Notes under the pieces: model-generated
What the model saw: the letters and a program-made list of their open reading frames with translations, nothing else
Database searches by the model: none
What the model was told of the DNA's origin: nothing
From: Bacteroidota bacterium
GTDB lineage: Bacteria > Bacteroidota > Bacteroidia > Flavobacteriales_E > Vicingaceae
Assembly: GCA_013112545.1 (NCBI GenBank)
Contig: JABFGJ010000001.1
Coordinates: 1-64,000 of the forward strand
Reading direction: 5' to 3'
Length of the DNA: 64,000 bases
In this document: positions 1 to 7,107 of the stretch, in pieces
How positions within the stretch are numbered: position 1 is the first letter of the stretch
Layout of the letters: each line of letters starts with the position of its first letter
Position numbers and translations under genes: made by a program

Positions 1-126
1 CTTAACAAGCTTGCGTCTTACTAATACTTCCCCAACGTTACTCGGGGCGTATAAGGGACTTACACCCTTTGGATTAAATTCAATATTTAAAAGAACTTAT
101 TTATATTTACCATTCAAGGCACACAC
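1..126 (-). mobile_element. Group II intron, 5' part (continues beyond window start)
   Basis: Read on the minus strand this begins GTGTGTGCC at 126, matching the GUGYG 5' end of group II introns. It then contains AAAGGGTGTAAGTCCC, the familiar domain I segment of bacterial group II introns. The first 65 bases or so are nearly identical to the starts of two other intron copies at 1454 and 2559. The rest of the intron lies off the left edge, so whether it keeps a reverse transcriptase is unknown. It sits at the inner edge of an attC-like palindrome, like the other two copies. Confidence 0.72.
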
Positions 127-313
127 ATTATATAAAAATCATAGGGCGTCAGCAGGTTACGAGATTTTTGTGTTTATCTGAAACTCCACAAAATCGCTTT
201 GGCGATTTTTGAAATAAGAATAAGTTAAAAAATACCAAAGCGATTTTGTTAATTAGTAAACCGCAAATTGTATCTTTACTTATCGCCCTACGCTTCTTAT
301 ATGGGCGTTGGCA
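127..313. repeat. attC-like imperfect palindrome, site 1
   Basis: The left arm 127-148 is the imperfect reverse complement of the right arm 284-305 (CGCCCTA and TTATAT blocks pair). A smaller perfect hairpin (AAAATCGC/GCGATTTT, near 191-212) lies between. The right arm runs into GTTGGCAG at 307, which is matched in complement by CTGCCAA at the end of the following gene (near 815-822). This arm, gene, complementary-end geometry is that of an integron cassette recombination site. Calling it attC is inference, because no integrase is in view. Confidence 0.5.
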
Positions 314-338
314 GTAATGCAAAAATGCACAAGAAACA

Positions 339-806
339 TTGACGGAAAATTTGAAACATAGAAGACCTGACCTCCTAAAACCAACTCTGATTTTTTCAGC
401 GGTTGGACTTTTTATACCAGGGTTTACAGCGATTGGAATTCTCAGTTTTCAGATGTTACTTTCTTATTTTGGACTTGAGTGCCATAATGCTTGGTCGGTT
501 CTTTGGTCAATTACAATTATTGGTGGACTGATTCTACCGATACTTTTCTACCGACACTTAAAGACTTTCACAGAAAATAAGCGTGAGAATTTAAAAACTC
601 GACTGACCTTCTTTAATCTAATTGAATACATATTCATTCAAGCCAGTTTAGCTCTGTTCTTCACGAGTGGACAAACTCTTTGCTATGTTTCGGACGGACA
701 AAATGGACTTGAATTAGCATTTACAGCTTGGATAGCACTACCAATACTAATTGGACTTAGCGCCTTATTCAATTGGACTTTGAAATCTCAAAATGAAAAA
801 AAATAA
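339..806 (+). CDS. Hypothetical four-helix membrane protein (cassette 1)
   Basis: A 155-residue protein starting with TTG. It has four hydrophobic stretches (about residues 15-45, 50-72, 92-112 and 127-148), so it is probably a small integral inner-membrane protein. The N-terminus and C-terminus are both polar and basic, which fits an even number of membrane passes. I do not recognise the family. It is the only gene between two attC-like sites, and its flanks GTTGGCAGTA (307) and TACTGCCAA (814) are complementary to each other, so it looks like the payload of a single-gene cassette. No promoter with a clear TAnnTTTG box was seen directly in front. Confidence 0.6.
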   Translation: MTENLKHRRPDLLKPTLIFSAVGLFIPGFTAIGILSFQMLLSYFGLECHNAWSVLWSITIIGGLILPILFYRHLKTFTENKRENLKTRLTFFNLIEYIFIQASLALFFTSGQTLCYVSDGQNGLELAFTAWIALPILIGLSALFNWTLKSQNEKK

Positions 807-821
807 AAGCACATACTGCCA

Positions 822-1454
822 ATCGAGTAGATGGCTCCGACTAATCCTGCGGGATTAGTCGGAGTTCACCTCTCACACCACCGTACGTACGGGTCTCGTA
901 TACGGCGGTTTGTAACCCATCTTTCTAATCGCTCTTTACACCGACTAAAACTATTCTCTATTTTATGATAAGGCTACAGATTTTCTAGGGAATCGGTCAC
1001 CCAATAATGAAAATCAATGCTCCTAATCTAATTTCAAGAAGGGTTACATTCAGTCCTTCCCTAATCGTGAGACCTCCACGCTTTGGCGTGGCTCATTTCC
1101 ATAGGTACTATGACCTCGGCTGACTTCTCTGTTCTGCTACACGTAGCTACAGAGATCTCCCTCGGTAAGATAAATATCCTTTAAACTATGTCTGCTGGAT
1201 CTACTATTTCGATTATCTCTGCTTTCACAGTTTAGGACTTCGCAATGATGTGCTTACTCATCCAATCTAATAGCCTCATATCCAATTCCTGTTCGTCAGT
1301 ACAGTTTACGCAGTCTGGCTTACTTCAGTCTAAACCTCACGGTTAGCAACCTTGCCACTTGCTTTGCTTCGGAGCGTTACCACCGCGCATTCGGGACTTT
1401 CACCCTTTGGGACATTCATGTAAAAGAACTATATTTACCATTCAAGGCACACAC
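822..1454 (-). mobile_element. ORF-less group II intron, apparently complete ends
   Basis: A 633-base element on the minus strand. It starts GTGTGTGCC at 1454 and carries AAAGGGTGAAAGTCCCG of domain I shortly after. It ends with a domain VI-like hairpin (840-866) and the terminal sequence CTACTCGAT at 830-822. Domain V is clear at 909-877: a 9-bp stem ACCGCCGTA/TACGGTGGT, an upper stem TACG/CGTA and a 2-base CG bulge on the 3' side. No reverse transcriptase/maturase frame exists inside, so splicing or mobility would need a protein in trans. It is inserted antisense to the neighbouring genes, immediately next to the cassette end CTGCCAA. Confidence 0.8.
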
Positions 1455-1641
1455 AAAACCTATACGCAATGCGGGTTGACGAGATAAACGAAAGGTCGGT
1501 GCTTTTAGCCCGCCAAAGCTCCGCTTTGACGTTTAAGTTGTTTAAATTTATAAACGCAAAACGCAGCTTTGGCTACCGTTGGTGGCGGTGGACAAGTACG
1601 ATGTTCCAAAATCCGCACTGCGCATAGCCGGAACGTTGTAG
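1455..1641. repeat. attC-like imperfect palindrome, site 2
   Basis: The left arm CCTATACGCAATGCGG (1459-1474) pairs with the right arm CCGCACTGCGCATAGCC (1613-1629) with two mismatches. The site ends in GTTGTAG at 1635-1641. That end is complementary to CTACAAC, which is rebuilt at the far end of the next cassette when intron copy 3 is removed. The loop contains further GC-rich short inverted repeats. It fits a long bacterial attC site interrupted on its left by a group II intron. The interpretation is inference from geometry. Confidence 0.55.
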
Positions 1642-1672
1642 AACACAGTTAACATGCCAATAAAGCAAAATA

Positions 1673-1711
1673 TCCCAAATTGGGAAATATTGATTGGTTT
1701 TTGTATATTTG
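1673..1711 (+). promoter_or_regulatory. higBA promoter and probable HigA operator
   Basis: A perfect 6-1-6 palindrome TCCCAA-A-TTGGGA lies at 1673-1685. It overlaps a TTGG (-33-like) element at 1680, which is 20 bases from TATATTTG at 1704-1711, a match to the Bacteroidota -7 box TAnnTTTG. The ATG of the toxin begins only five bases after the box, so the transcript is likely to be leaderless or nearly so. A palindrome over the -33 element of a toxin-antitoxin operon is the expected place for autoregulation by the HTH antitoxin. Confidence 0.5.
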
Positions 1712-1715
1712 CATA

Positions 1716-2015
1716 ATGAGAATTATTGCTTTTAGAACTTTAAGAGAGTTTTTTGAAAAACCAGAATTCTCAGATTCTGAGGTTTCATTGAGAGCTTGGT
1801 ATCACGATGCAATAATAGCGGATTGGAAAAATTCCAATGAACTAAAAAGACAATATAAAAACGCAAGTATTGTTGGTGAAGGAAGAGTAGTTTTTAATAT
1901 TAAAGGCAATGATTACAGATTAGTAGTTGCCATAGATTATGAATTCCAGGTGATTTTCATAAGATTTATTGGAACACATAAACAATATGATAAAATTGAT
2001 GCAAAAACGATTTGA
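1716..2015 (+). CDS. higB: HigB-like mRNA interferase toxin
   Basis: A 99-residue protein of the HigB/RelE toxin fold (type II toxin-antitoxin). The start is the ATG at 1716, placed just after a TATATTTG box; an upstream in-frame TTG would overlap the promoter. Family features visible are the R-x-L-x-E/FF N-terminus, a central tryptophan-rich helix (RAWYHDAI, ADWKN), and the C-terminal strands with RLVVAIDY, IRFIGTHKQYDKI. The tail HxxYDKIDAKTI is typical of the HigB_toxin group known in Bacteroidota. The family cleaves mRNA on the ribosome. The antitoxin gene follows two bases downstream, in toxin-first order as in other higBA pairs. It is the payload of the second cassette. Confidence 0.85.
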   Translation: MRIIAFRTLREFFEKPEFSDSEVSLRAWYHDAIIADWKNSNELKRQYKNASIVGEGRVVFNIKGNDYRLVVAIDYEFQVIFIRFIGTHKQYDKIDAKTI

Positions 2016-2017
2016 TT

Positions 2018-2368
2018 ATGGAGATACGACCAATTAAAACAGAACAAGATTATAATTCAGCCATGAGCAGGATTGAAGAATTGTGGGGAGCAAAAAAAGA
2101 TACCCCAGATGGTGACGAGCTTGATTTATTGGTGACCTTAGTTGAGTCATACGAAATGAAACATTATCCTATAGCTCCTCCAGACCCAATTGATGCGATT
2201 AAATTTCGCATGGAGCAGATGGGTATGACAAATTCGGATATGGTAAAATATTTGGGCAGTCAAAGTAGAGTGAGTGAGATTCTTAATAAAAAAAGAAAAC
2301 TGACATTAGGAATGATTAAATCACTTTACAAAGGATTAAAAATACCTGCTGAAATATTATTAACCTGA
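2018..2368 (+). CDS. higA: HigA-like HTH antitoxin
   Basis: A 116-residue antitoxin partner. I take the ATG at 2018, two bases after the toxin stop; an in-frame TTG at 2012 is also possible. The N-terminal half is acidic and helical, with the segment DELDLLVTLVESYE that is characteristic of this HigA group. The C-terminal half (about residues 62-116) is a helix-turn-helix of the XRE class (MTNSDMVKYLG, SQSRVSEILNKKR). It should neutralise HigB and bind DNA. The palindrome at 1673-1685 is the natural candidate operator. The gene is followed after 24 bases by the remains of group II intron copy 3. Confidence 0.85.
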   Translation: MEIRPIKTEQDYNSAMSRIEELWGAKKDTPDGDELDLLVTLVESYEMKHYPIAPPDPIDAIKFRMEQMGMTNSDMVKYLGSQSRVSEILNKKRKLTLGMIKSLYKGLKIPAEILLT

Positions 2369-2392
2369 TTGACAAAAAATCAACGTGCTACA

Positions 2393-2559
2393 ATCGAGTA
2401 AACGGCTCCGCCCCTTAATAGGGACGGAGTTCGCCTCTCACACCATCCTGCCTTCTGCGGGACGATTCAATAACCATCAAAAGAGGTCAGGCAACCTTTT
2501 AGATTAAATTCAATATTTAAAAGAACTTATTTTGTATTTACCATATTCAAGGCACACAC
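2393..2559 (-). mobile_element. Internally deleted group II intron remnant (167 bases)
   Basis: Minus strand. It has the same start as the other copies (GTGTGTGCC at 2559, then about 60 near-identical bases) and the same end (GTGTGAGAGGCGAACTCC, a domain VI hairpin and TTTACTCGAT ending at 2393). Everything between the first ~65 bases and a degenerate domain V (near 2433-2465) is missing. If it is removed, the flanking bases join as CTACAAC, the exact complement of GTTGTAG at the other end of the cassette. It is too short to self-splice. Confidence 0.7.
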
Positions 2560-2774
2560 AACATGTATGTGACATGTGCTTCACTGCTTATCTGAAAGAA
2601 TGTGCGTCTTACCGCGCTTTTTTTGTTTTGTATTTCTTGGATGGATTGGTCGTGCTTGCCAGAAGTTATTTCACCAGACTCGCGCAGGCTCGGCTTCTTC
2701 TATTGCGTTAAGTTCTTTGCTAAGCTTTACCGGAACTTGAAGGAAACAAAAAAGCGCTATTTTAGTAGTGACAA
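2560..2774. repeat. attC-like palindrome, site 3
   Basis: A gene-free stretch of 215 bases after intron remnant 3. Two nested arms can be seen. GCGCTTTTTTTGTTTT (from about 2616) pairs with the reverse complement of AACAAAAAAGCGC (near 2743-2755), and TCACTGCT (near 2580) pairs with AGTAGTGA (near 2765). The right-hand core motif is not as clear as at sites 1 and 2, so the boundary of the next cassette is uncertain. Confidence 0.4.
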
Positions 2775-3422
2775 ATGAAAGGTGGCACACGACCACATAT
2801 ATTGGAGTTAGCATTAATTAGAATGAACTTAAAATTTCAAATATTTATTCCTAAGAAACATAGACCTATCCCAATTACAAACATCGTATTGGTTTCTATT
2901 ATCGGATTGGCAGTACTGACTTATCTTTTTGACTATTTCTCTGTTGGCTTTGTTTCTACTAAAACTATTGCGATAGTTATGTTTGTTGGCCTTTTTTTAT
3001 TCTTTCTTCGAGCTGCGATAGTCAGAGGAAAAATTAGACCTTATCACGGGAGACTCGAAGGTTGGATATATTTTAACGATAATGGATTAAAAATTAATAA
3101 TGAAGAAATTGATTTAAAGGATTTGACAAAACTCGATTTTGAATTTGGATCATACTATTCTGAATTTATTCATCATAATACTCCAATAATTGAACCTTGG
3201 AGAGAAAATGGGACAAATAATTTCTTAAAATTAAATTACATAGATGGTACCACAAGAAGCATCCAGTTTCAAAGGATGTATGAAGATCAACAGAAATATC
3301 TAAAGCCATTTTTAGAGTATTCATTTAATATGAACCTTATGTCATTTTTACGATTGACTGATCTCCTTGGTATCACCAAATATGAGGAAATACAAGACTA
3401 TAAAAAGAAAATAGAAAACTAA
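2775..3422 (+). CDS. Hypothetical two-helix membrane protein with PH-like C-terminal domain
   Basis: 215 residues from the first ATG; a second ATG at 2823 (residue 17, MNLKFQIFIPKK) may be the true start because the segment before it is not membrane-like. Two hydrophobic helices (about residues 35-52 and 63-82) are followed by a soluble domain of about 120 residues. That domain has the pattern GWIYFNDNGLKINNEEIDLKDL, LDFEFG, FLKLNYIDGTTRSIQFQR, resembling the strand-rich PH-like domains of bacterial membrane proteins. No catalytic motif is visible. It is the third gene of the cassette-like region and shows no functional link to its neighbours. Confidence 0.6.
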   Translation: MKGGTRPHILELALIRMNLKFQIFIPKKHRPIPITNIVLVSIIGLAVLTYLFDYFSVGFVSTKTIAIVMFVGLFLFFLRAAIVRGKIRPYHGRLEGWIYFNDNGLKINNEEIDLKDLTKLDFEFGSYYSEFIHHNTPIIEPWRENGTNNFLKLNYIDGTTRSIQFQRMYEDQQKYLKPFLEYSFNMNLMSFLRLTDLLGITKYEEIQDYKKKIEN

Positions 3423-3708
3423 TGCTAATAACTAAGTTTCCCTCCACGGCGGGCAAGCTGTTTTGCCGATAGGCTAAAAATGAATATTGTGCCTGACCGC
3501 CGGCAAGAGGTTTGACGAAGTAAATACCTTGGGATAAAACGATTTTCAAAGATTGCCTTCTTGGAATCAAAAGATGATTCGGGTTTTAATAATTAATCCC
3601 TTAAGTTTTTGAAAACAAGAAGAGTTGAGATGCTTATTTATTTTACCAGTCCATTTCCAGAAAAAAAATTGATTTTGATTGCGATACAGACATGAAGGTT
3701 CAAGTCGT

Positions 3709-3751
3709 AACCTAAAACAGAGCCCTTCGGTGGGGCTTCAAATTTTAGGTT
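3709..3751. terminator. Nested hairpin, terminator-like
   Basis: The outer stem AACCTAAAA/TTTTAGGTT encloses an inner stem AGCCC/GGGCT with a TTCGGT-like loop. There is no strong T-run directly after either arm, so it may be a repeat hairpin rather than a true terminator. Confidence 0.35.
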
Positions 3752-3904
3752 TAATAACAATATCTTTAAAGGAAAAACAAGAAGGTTTATAAAACAAAAG
3801 AAATGGTATTGGGGATAGTATTATAGTAGCGTATTTTTAGGATTCGTTGACGAGAAAACAAGTAAAGAGAATGAAACATCAATTAAAGTTTATCAAATAT
3901 TAGT

Positions 3905-3952
3905 GTAACTCATGTATCTTTAACTTTGTAACGCATGTATCTTAACGAACAT
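3905..3952 (+). promoter_or_regulatory. Promoter-like repeat shared with the locus at 54.86 kb
   Basis: TAACTTTG at 3921-3928 matches the Bacteroidota -7 box TAnnTTTG and lies 29 bases before the ATG at 3957. The 35 bases 3918-3952 recur with one difference, in reverse orientation, at 54859-54893 in front of the antitoxin gene there. Within this copy a direct repeat GTAACKCATGTATCTT occurs twice (3905-3920 and 3928-3943), one on each side of the box. This suggests either a regulator site or a duplicated promoter. Confidence 0.4.
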
Positions 3953-3956
3953 TAAA

Positions 3957-4454
3957 ATGACAAGACTCTTACTCTTTTTACTTATTTCGATTATACCTTT
4001 TGGAGGATTCTGTCAAGACCTTGATTATTCATTAGACGGCAGGGAATTAGACGAAAATGACTCTTTGTATTTAACAGCCATAGACAAATTCACTATTGGA
4101 ATTGATTCTTTCTACAATAAATATGGTGACAAGGATTTTAAAGATGTTTTGTACATAAGATACAATGATTACCTGAGCAGTCTTCCTGACTCAATTAACG
4201 GTTATAAAATCATATTCTTAGGACTAGCAAATCGGAAAAAGCATTTTAAAATAAACAAAAATAAATTGATGTTTATTGAAATATCTCCACTTTCGATTGA
4301 GAATGATAAATTTAAAATCACTTTGACACCATACCATGCGGAGCTGAAGAAAAGAAAACACCTTCATCTTGGATTAAGCGATTGGACAACGATTTATTTT
4401 AAATATGTAAATGGTAGAATGATTTATGAATCCACTAAAAATGGAGGGATTTAA
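3957..4454 (+). CDS. Hypothetical secreted protein
   Basis: 165 residues. A Sec signal peptide is clear (residues 1-19: hydrophobic core LLLFLLISIIPFG, cleavage after GFC or before QDLD). C19 could be a lipobox cysteine but the preceding residues (GGF) fit poorly. The mature part is acidic then basic, with a pattern (LPDSINGYKIIFL, KLMFIEISPLSIENDKFKITLTPYHAELKKRKHLHL, GRMIY) seen in small Bacteroidota periplasmic proteins of unknown function. It stands alone on the plus strand, with the promoter-like repeat in front and a dispersed 67-bp repeat starting 33 bases behind. Confidence 0.55.
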   Translation: MTRLLLFLLISIIPFGGFCQDLDYSLDGRELDENDSLYLTAIDKFTIGIDSFYNKYGDKDFKDVLYIRYNDYLSSLPDSINGYKIIFLGLANRKKHFKINKNKLMFIEISPLSIENDKFKITLTPYHAELKKRKHLHLGLSDWTTIYFKYVNGRMIYESTKNGGI

Positions 4455-4486
4455 TGAAAAAAAACTGTACAACATTGGTATCCGTT

Positions 4487-4553
4487 GCACAAGTCCAAAT
4501 CTTGATAAAAATGACCTTATTTAAGCCATTTTAAAGGCCGCATTAATTCAGTT
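4487..4553 (+). repeat. 67-bp dispersed repeat, copy 1
   Basis: The sequence GCACAAGTCCAAATCTTGAT... through ...AATTCAGTT is repeated with a few differences in reverse orientation at 52718-52783. Shared blocks include CAAATCTTGATAAAAA, TTTAAGCC and TTTTAAAGGCC. It is non-coding and lies just behind a gene in both places. It might be a small mobile or REP-like element. Confidence 0.6.
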
Positions 4554-4678
4554 CTAGGCTGTTGTTTGTGATATTTGGCATCCTTATAATTGACTTTACA
4601 AACTCTGCTCAAACTGACATGGAACAAATGGTTTAAATTTGAACTAATAAATTAAAAAATCAACAATACTACAAATAG

Positions 4679-5005
4679 ATGAGGCTCATTGTTATATTAC
4701 TTATTTTCTTCACCTTAACAGCTATATATAGCTGTAATTCTAATAATTGGAATAAGGATTATAAAATAAAAAGCGCTGCTATTAAAGAAGTAAAACGGAG
4801 GCATTGGGGCAAAGGATATTTCATTGAAACAATGATTTTCGAATATTCTATAAATGGTCAATCATATCAAAATGAATTTGAGTCTAATAAAAAGGAACAA
4901 AACTACACCAGCTCATATTCAGTAGGTGACAGTTTAATTTTTAAATATCGACCAGATAATCCAACTGAAATTAAAGTGATTAAAAGCAAACGAATTAAAA
5001 AATAA
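4679..5005 (+). CDS. Small lipoprotein, DUF3592-like
   Basis: 108 residues. It has a signal peptide with a lipobox (TAIYSC, cysteine 19) and so is probably a periplasmic or outer-membrane lipoprotein. The mature part contains FEYSINGQSYQNEFES and then VGDSLIFKYRPDNPTEIKV. The last pattern, a statement of velocity-like 'YxPxNPxxxxV' near the C-terminus, is typical of DUF3592-type domains, but the match is short. Function is unknown. The gene lies at the edge between the accessory region and the conserved core. Confidence 0.55.
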   Translation: MRLIVILLIFFTLTAIYSCNSNNWNKDYKIKSAAIKEVKRRHWGKGYFIETMIFEYSINGQSYQNEFESNKKEQNYTSSYSVGDSLIFKYRPDNPTEIKVIKSKRIKK

Positions 5006-5085
5006 ATAACCGGTCGCTATGCTTAGCAAATACTAATCAAGCACAAATTCCTAAAAAATTCTCCCAGCTATTTTATCCAGCAAAA

Positions 5086-5265
5086 CTAAATACTAAGGAT
5101 AGAAAACAATAAAATACCAAAACCCAAAATAAAGCTTAAACCAATGGGTGCCAATATCAATAGGTTCATGTTATTCGTTTTGCCAAGTCGATTTCGGATG
5201 TATAAAATCGACAGCCCAAATAGCGGGTAAACAATCAATGCCGCTCCAATTAGTAACCAATTCAT
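5086..5265 (-). CDS. Small two-helix membrane protein (59 residues)
   Basis: An ATG at 5265 opens a 59-codon frame ending at 5086. The product has two strongly hydrophobic helices (about residues 3-22 and 33-57) separated by a basic loop RNRLGKTNNMN, so a hairpin membrane protein is likely. It begins 18 bases behind the plsC-like gene on the same strand and probably shares its transcript. Regular codon use and the lack of any competing frame support it as real. Family unknown. Confidence 0.55.
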   Translation of the reverse strand: MNWLLIGAALIVYPLFGLSILYIRNRLGKTNNMNLLILAPIGLSFILGFGILLFSILSI

Positions 5266-5283
5266 CTTTATTTATTTTTATGT

Positions 5284-6036
5284 TTATACTCCATACAGCT
5301 CATTCAAAGGTTCATTTATAGTCGAGCGCAGCTTTGCTAACAATGAATCTGTATCGTCTTTTGTTTTTCCAAGGGTGCTAATTGCAGGATGTATGATAAC
5401 AGTTGAAATCCCTGGCCCTGCTTTTCCTTTAAACATCCCTTTTCGTTGTAGTCTTTTCCAATTGCTTGTAAAAGTAATCGCTTGTATCGGAATTTGGTTT
5501 TTTATGGCTAAAGATACGGCTCCAGTTTTAAAATCTGTCAGCTTTGGCGCTTCTTTAGAAACCGTTCCTTCTGGAAAGATCGCAATTGGATACCCTTTTT
5601 CAACAACTTCCATCATACGCTTAAATCCTTTTAATATTCCTTGTCTGTTGTTTCTATCAACCAATATATTCATTCCAGAAGTATAAAAAATGTGGAATAA
5701 AGGCCATTTCTCAATTTCTTGTTTTCCAGTAAAAACAAAGTACTCGTCGAATAAAGAATACAAACAAGCAGGGTCGATAAAAGAACTATGATTGGAGCAA
5801 ATAATAAATGCCTGATTTTTAATTATATTTTCTTTGCCCTTTACCTTCATAAAAATACCACTGAAGAATAACCATAGTTTAGCATAAATTCTTATCAGTT
5901 TAAAGGCTGTGGGAAATCGTTCTTTTTTGCTTAAAAAAAACTTAAAAAACGGGAAAAAACATACTAAGGAAACTATAAAATAGCTTGCAAAATAGATTTT
6001 ATATAAAAACCGAAATGGGTATAATAAAAAGTTCAT
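5284..6036 (-). CDS. plsC: 1-acyl-sn-glycerol-3-phosphate acyltransferase (PlsC family)
   Basis: 250 residues, a membrane-bound acyltransferase. The HX4D catalytic motif is at residues 83-88 (NHSSFID), and the acceptor-binding motif FPEGT is at 154-158. An N-terminal hydrophobic region (residues 10-35) anchors it to the inner membrane. Family members transfer an acyl chain to the sn-2 position of lysophosphatidic acid in phospholipid synthesis; related proteins acylate ornithine lipids, and these motifs do not separate the two. It is followed by a 59-residue membrane protein. The divergent or preceding gene on the same strand (YhcC-like) is 104 bases upstream, so it probably has its own promoter. 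Confidence 0.85.
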   Translation of the reverse strand: MNFLLYPFRFLYKIYFASYFIVSLVCFFPFFKFFLSKKERFPTAFKLIRIYAKLWLFFSGIFMKVKGKENIIKNQAFIICSNHSSFIDPACLYSLFDEYFVFTGKQEIEKWPLFHIFYTSGMNILVDRNNRQGILKGFKRMMEVVEKGYPIAIFPEGTVSKEAPKLTDFKTGAVSLAIKNQIPIQAITFTSNWKRLQRKGMFKGKAGPGISTVIIHPAISTLGKTKDDTDSLLAKLRSTINEPLNELYGV

Positions 6037-6140
6037 TAAAAAATTTGAAATTTATAGCTCTTAACAGGCATTTATACTAATTTAAATCATGCCTCTCTAT
6101 GTGTTTAATCCTAATTAAATCAACGAATAGCACAGTAAAT

Positions 6141-7073
6141 TTACTTATAATTTTTCCCTTGCCAAAGGTCTTTTTCCATCATGGCTTTATCTATTTTTGA
6201 TACCAATTCAAAGTTTTTTAAGCCGCCCCATTTAGGCGCAATTAATAAATGCGAAGGGGATTCACTGATAAATCGTTCTATGATAATATCTGAACGTAAG
6301 CAGGATACAAAATCGCTAATGAGATCGACATAATCTTCCACAGAAAACAATTGAAACATGGAAGGATTTTCTTTCAACTGCAAGGCCATCTTTGTGTGTT
6401 TCACCACCTGAAGTTGATGTAATTTAAGCGAATCTATCGGCAATAAAGAAACTGCTTTTGCATGATTTAGTATCTCTTCTCTACTTTCTCCTGGCAAACC
6501 AATAATTAAGTGTCCTCCCAAATGAATTCCTTTGTTTTTAGCCAAATCATAGGCGGCTTGAGTTTCTTCAAATGTGTGACATCGGTTCACTAATTCTAAG
6601 CTGCGATTTAAGGTGCTCTCAATTCCAAACTCAAGAGAAATATAATAATCCTTAGCCAATTCTGCTAAAAAATCGACAAGGTTTTCCTGAATGCAATCTG
6701 GCCTTGTGCCAATCACCAAGCCTATCACTTCAGGATGATTTATAGCCTCAAGATATAATTCTTTTACTAAGTCTATTTCAGCATAAGTATTGGTATATGC
6801 TTGAAAATAAGCTAAGTACTTCTGAGTTTTATACTTTTTGGAAAAGAATTGTATCCCCTCATTCAATTGCGCAGTAATGCTTTTACTTGGCTTGCAATAA
6901 TATGGATTGAAGGTATTGTTGTTGCAATAGGTGCAACCTCCTACTCCTTTCGAACCATCCCTGTTTGGACAAGTAAAACCAGTGTCTAAAGAAATTTTCT
7001 GAACGCGTTCAGAAAATTTCTTTTTGATAAACGAGGAGTAATCCTTGTATCTTTTGGATTTAGTAAACGGCAT
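6141..7073 (-). CDS. TIGR01212-type radical SAM protein (YhcC family)
   Basis: 310 residues. The radical SAM cluster cysteines are C35, C47 and C50 (CPNRDG...GGCTYC), the long-spaced pattern of the YhcC/TIGR01212 group rather than CX3CX2C. It also shows FQAYTNTYA, IGTRPDC, SLEFGIES and HLIIGLPGE, all conserved in this group, and it has the normal length of about 310. It should bind a 4Fe-4S cluster and SAM in the cytoplasm; the substrate of the family is not established. It lies 34 bases downstream of the PqqD-like gene, so it may be the last gene of the long molybdoenzyme operon. Confidence 0.88.
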   Translation of the reverse strand: MPFTKSKRYKDYSSFIKKKFSERVQKISLDTGFTCPNRDGSKGVGGCTYCNNNTFNPYYCKPSKSITAQLNEGIQFFSKKYKTQKYLAYFQAYTNTYAEIDLVKELYLEAINHPEVIGLVIGTRPDCIQENLVDFLAELAKDYYISLEFGIESTLNRSLELVNRCHTFEETQAAYDLAKNKGIHLGGHLIIGLPGESREEILNHAKAVSLLPIDSLKLHQLQVVKHTKMALQLKENPSMFQLFSVEDYVDLISDFVSCLRSDIIIERFISESPSHLLIAPKWGGLKNFELVSKIDKAMMEKDLWQGKNYK

Positions 7074-7107
7074 ACTTTAAAAAGCTATTTAATTTATGAC
7101 AAATCAC

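Larger units (their letters stand above)
3423..3956. other. Gene-free accessory DNA with one hairpin and a repeat promoter
   Basis: No convincing coding frame. It holds two GC-rich patches with related GGCGGGCAAG / CGCCGGCAAG motifs (near 3450 and 3500), typical of Bacteroidota intergenic debris. A nested hairpin lies at 3709-3751, and the promoter-like repeat is next to the following gene. Confidence 0.5.

Noticed and set aside
1-2774. Insertion sequence as the source of the repeats around the first three genes
   Set aside because: The repeats carry group II intron ends (GTGTG start, domain V, domain VI) and there is no transposase frame or pair of terminal inverted repeats with target duplication.
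3373-3570. Open frame of 65 codons on the minus strand
   Set aside because: It overlaps the end of the membrane-protein gene, lies in repeat-like GC-rich debris, and has no family pattern.
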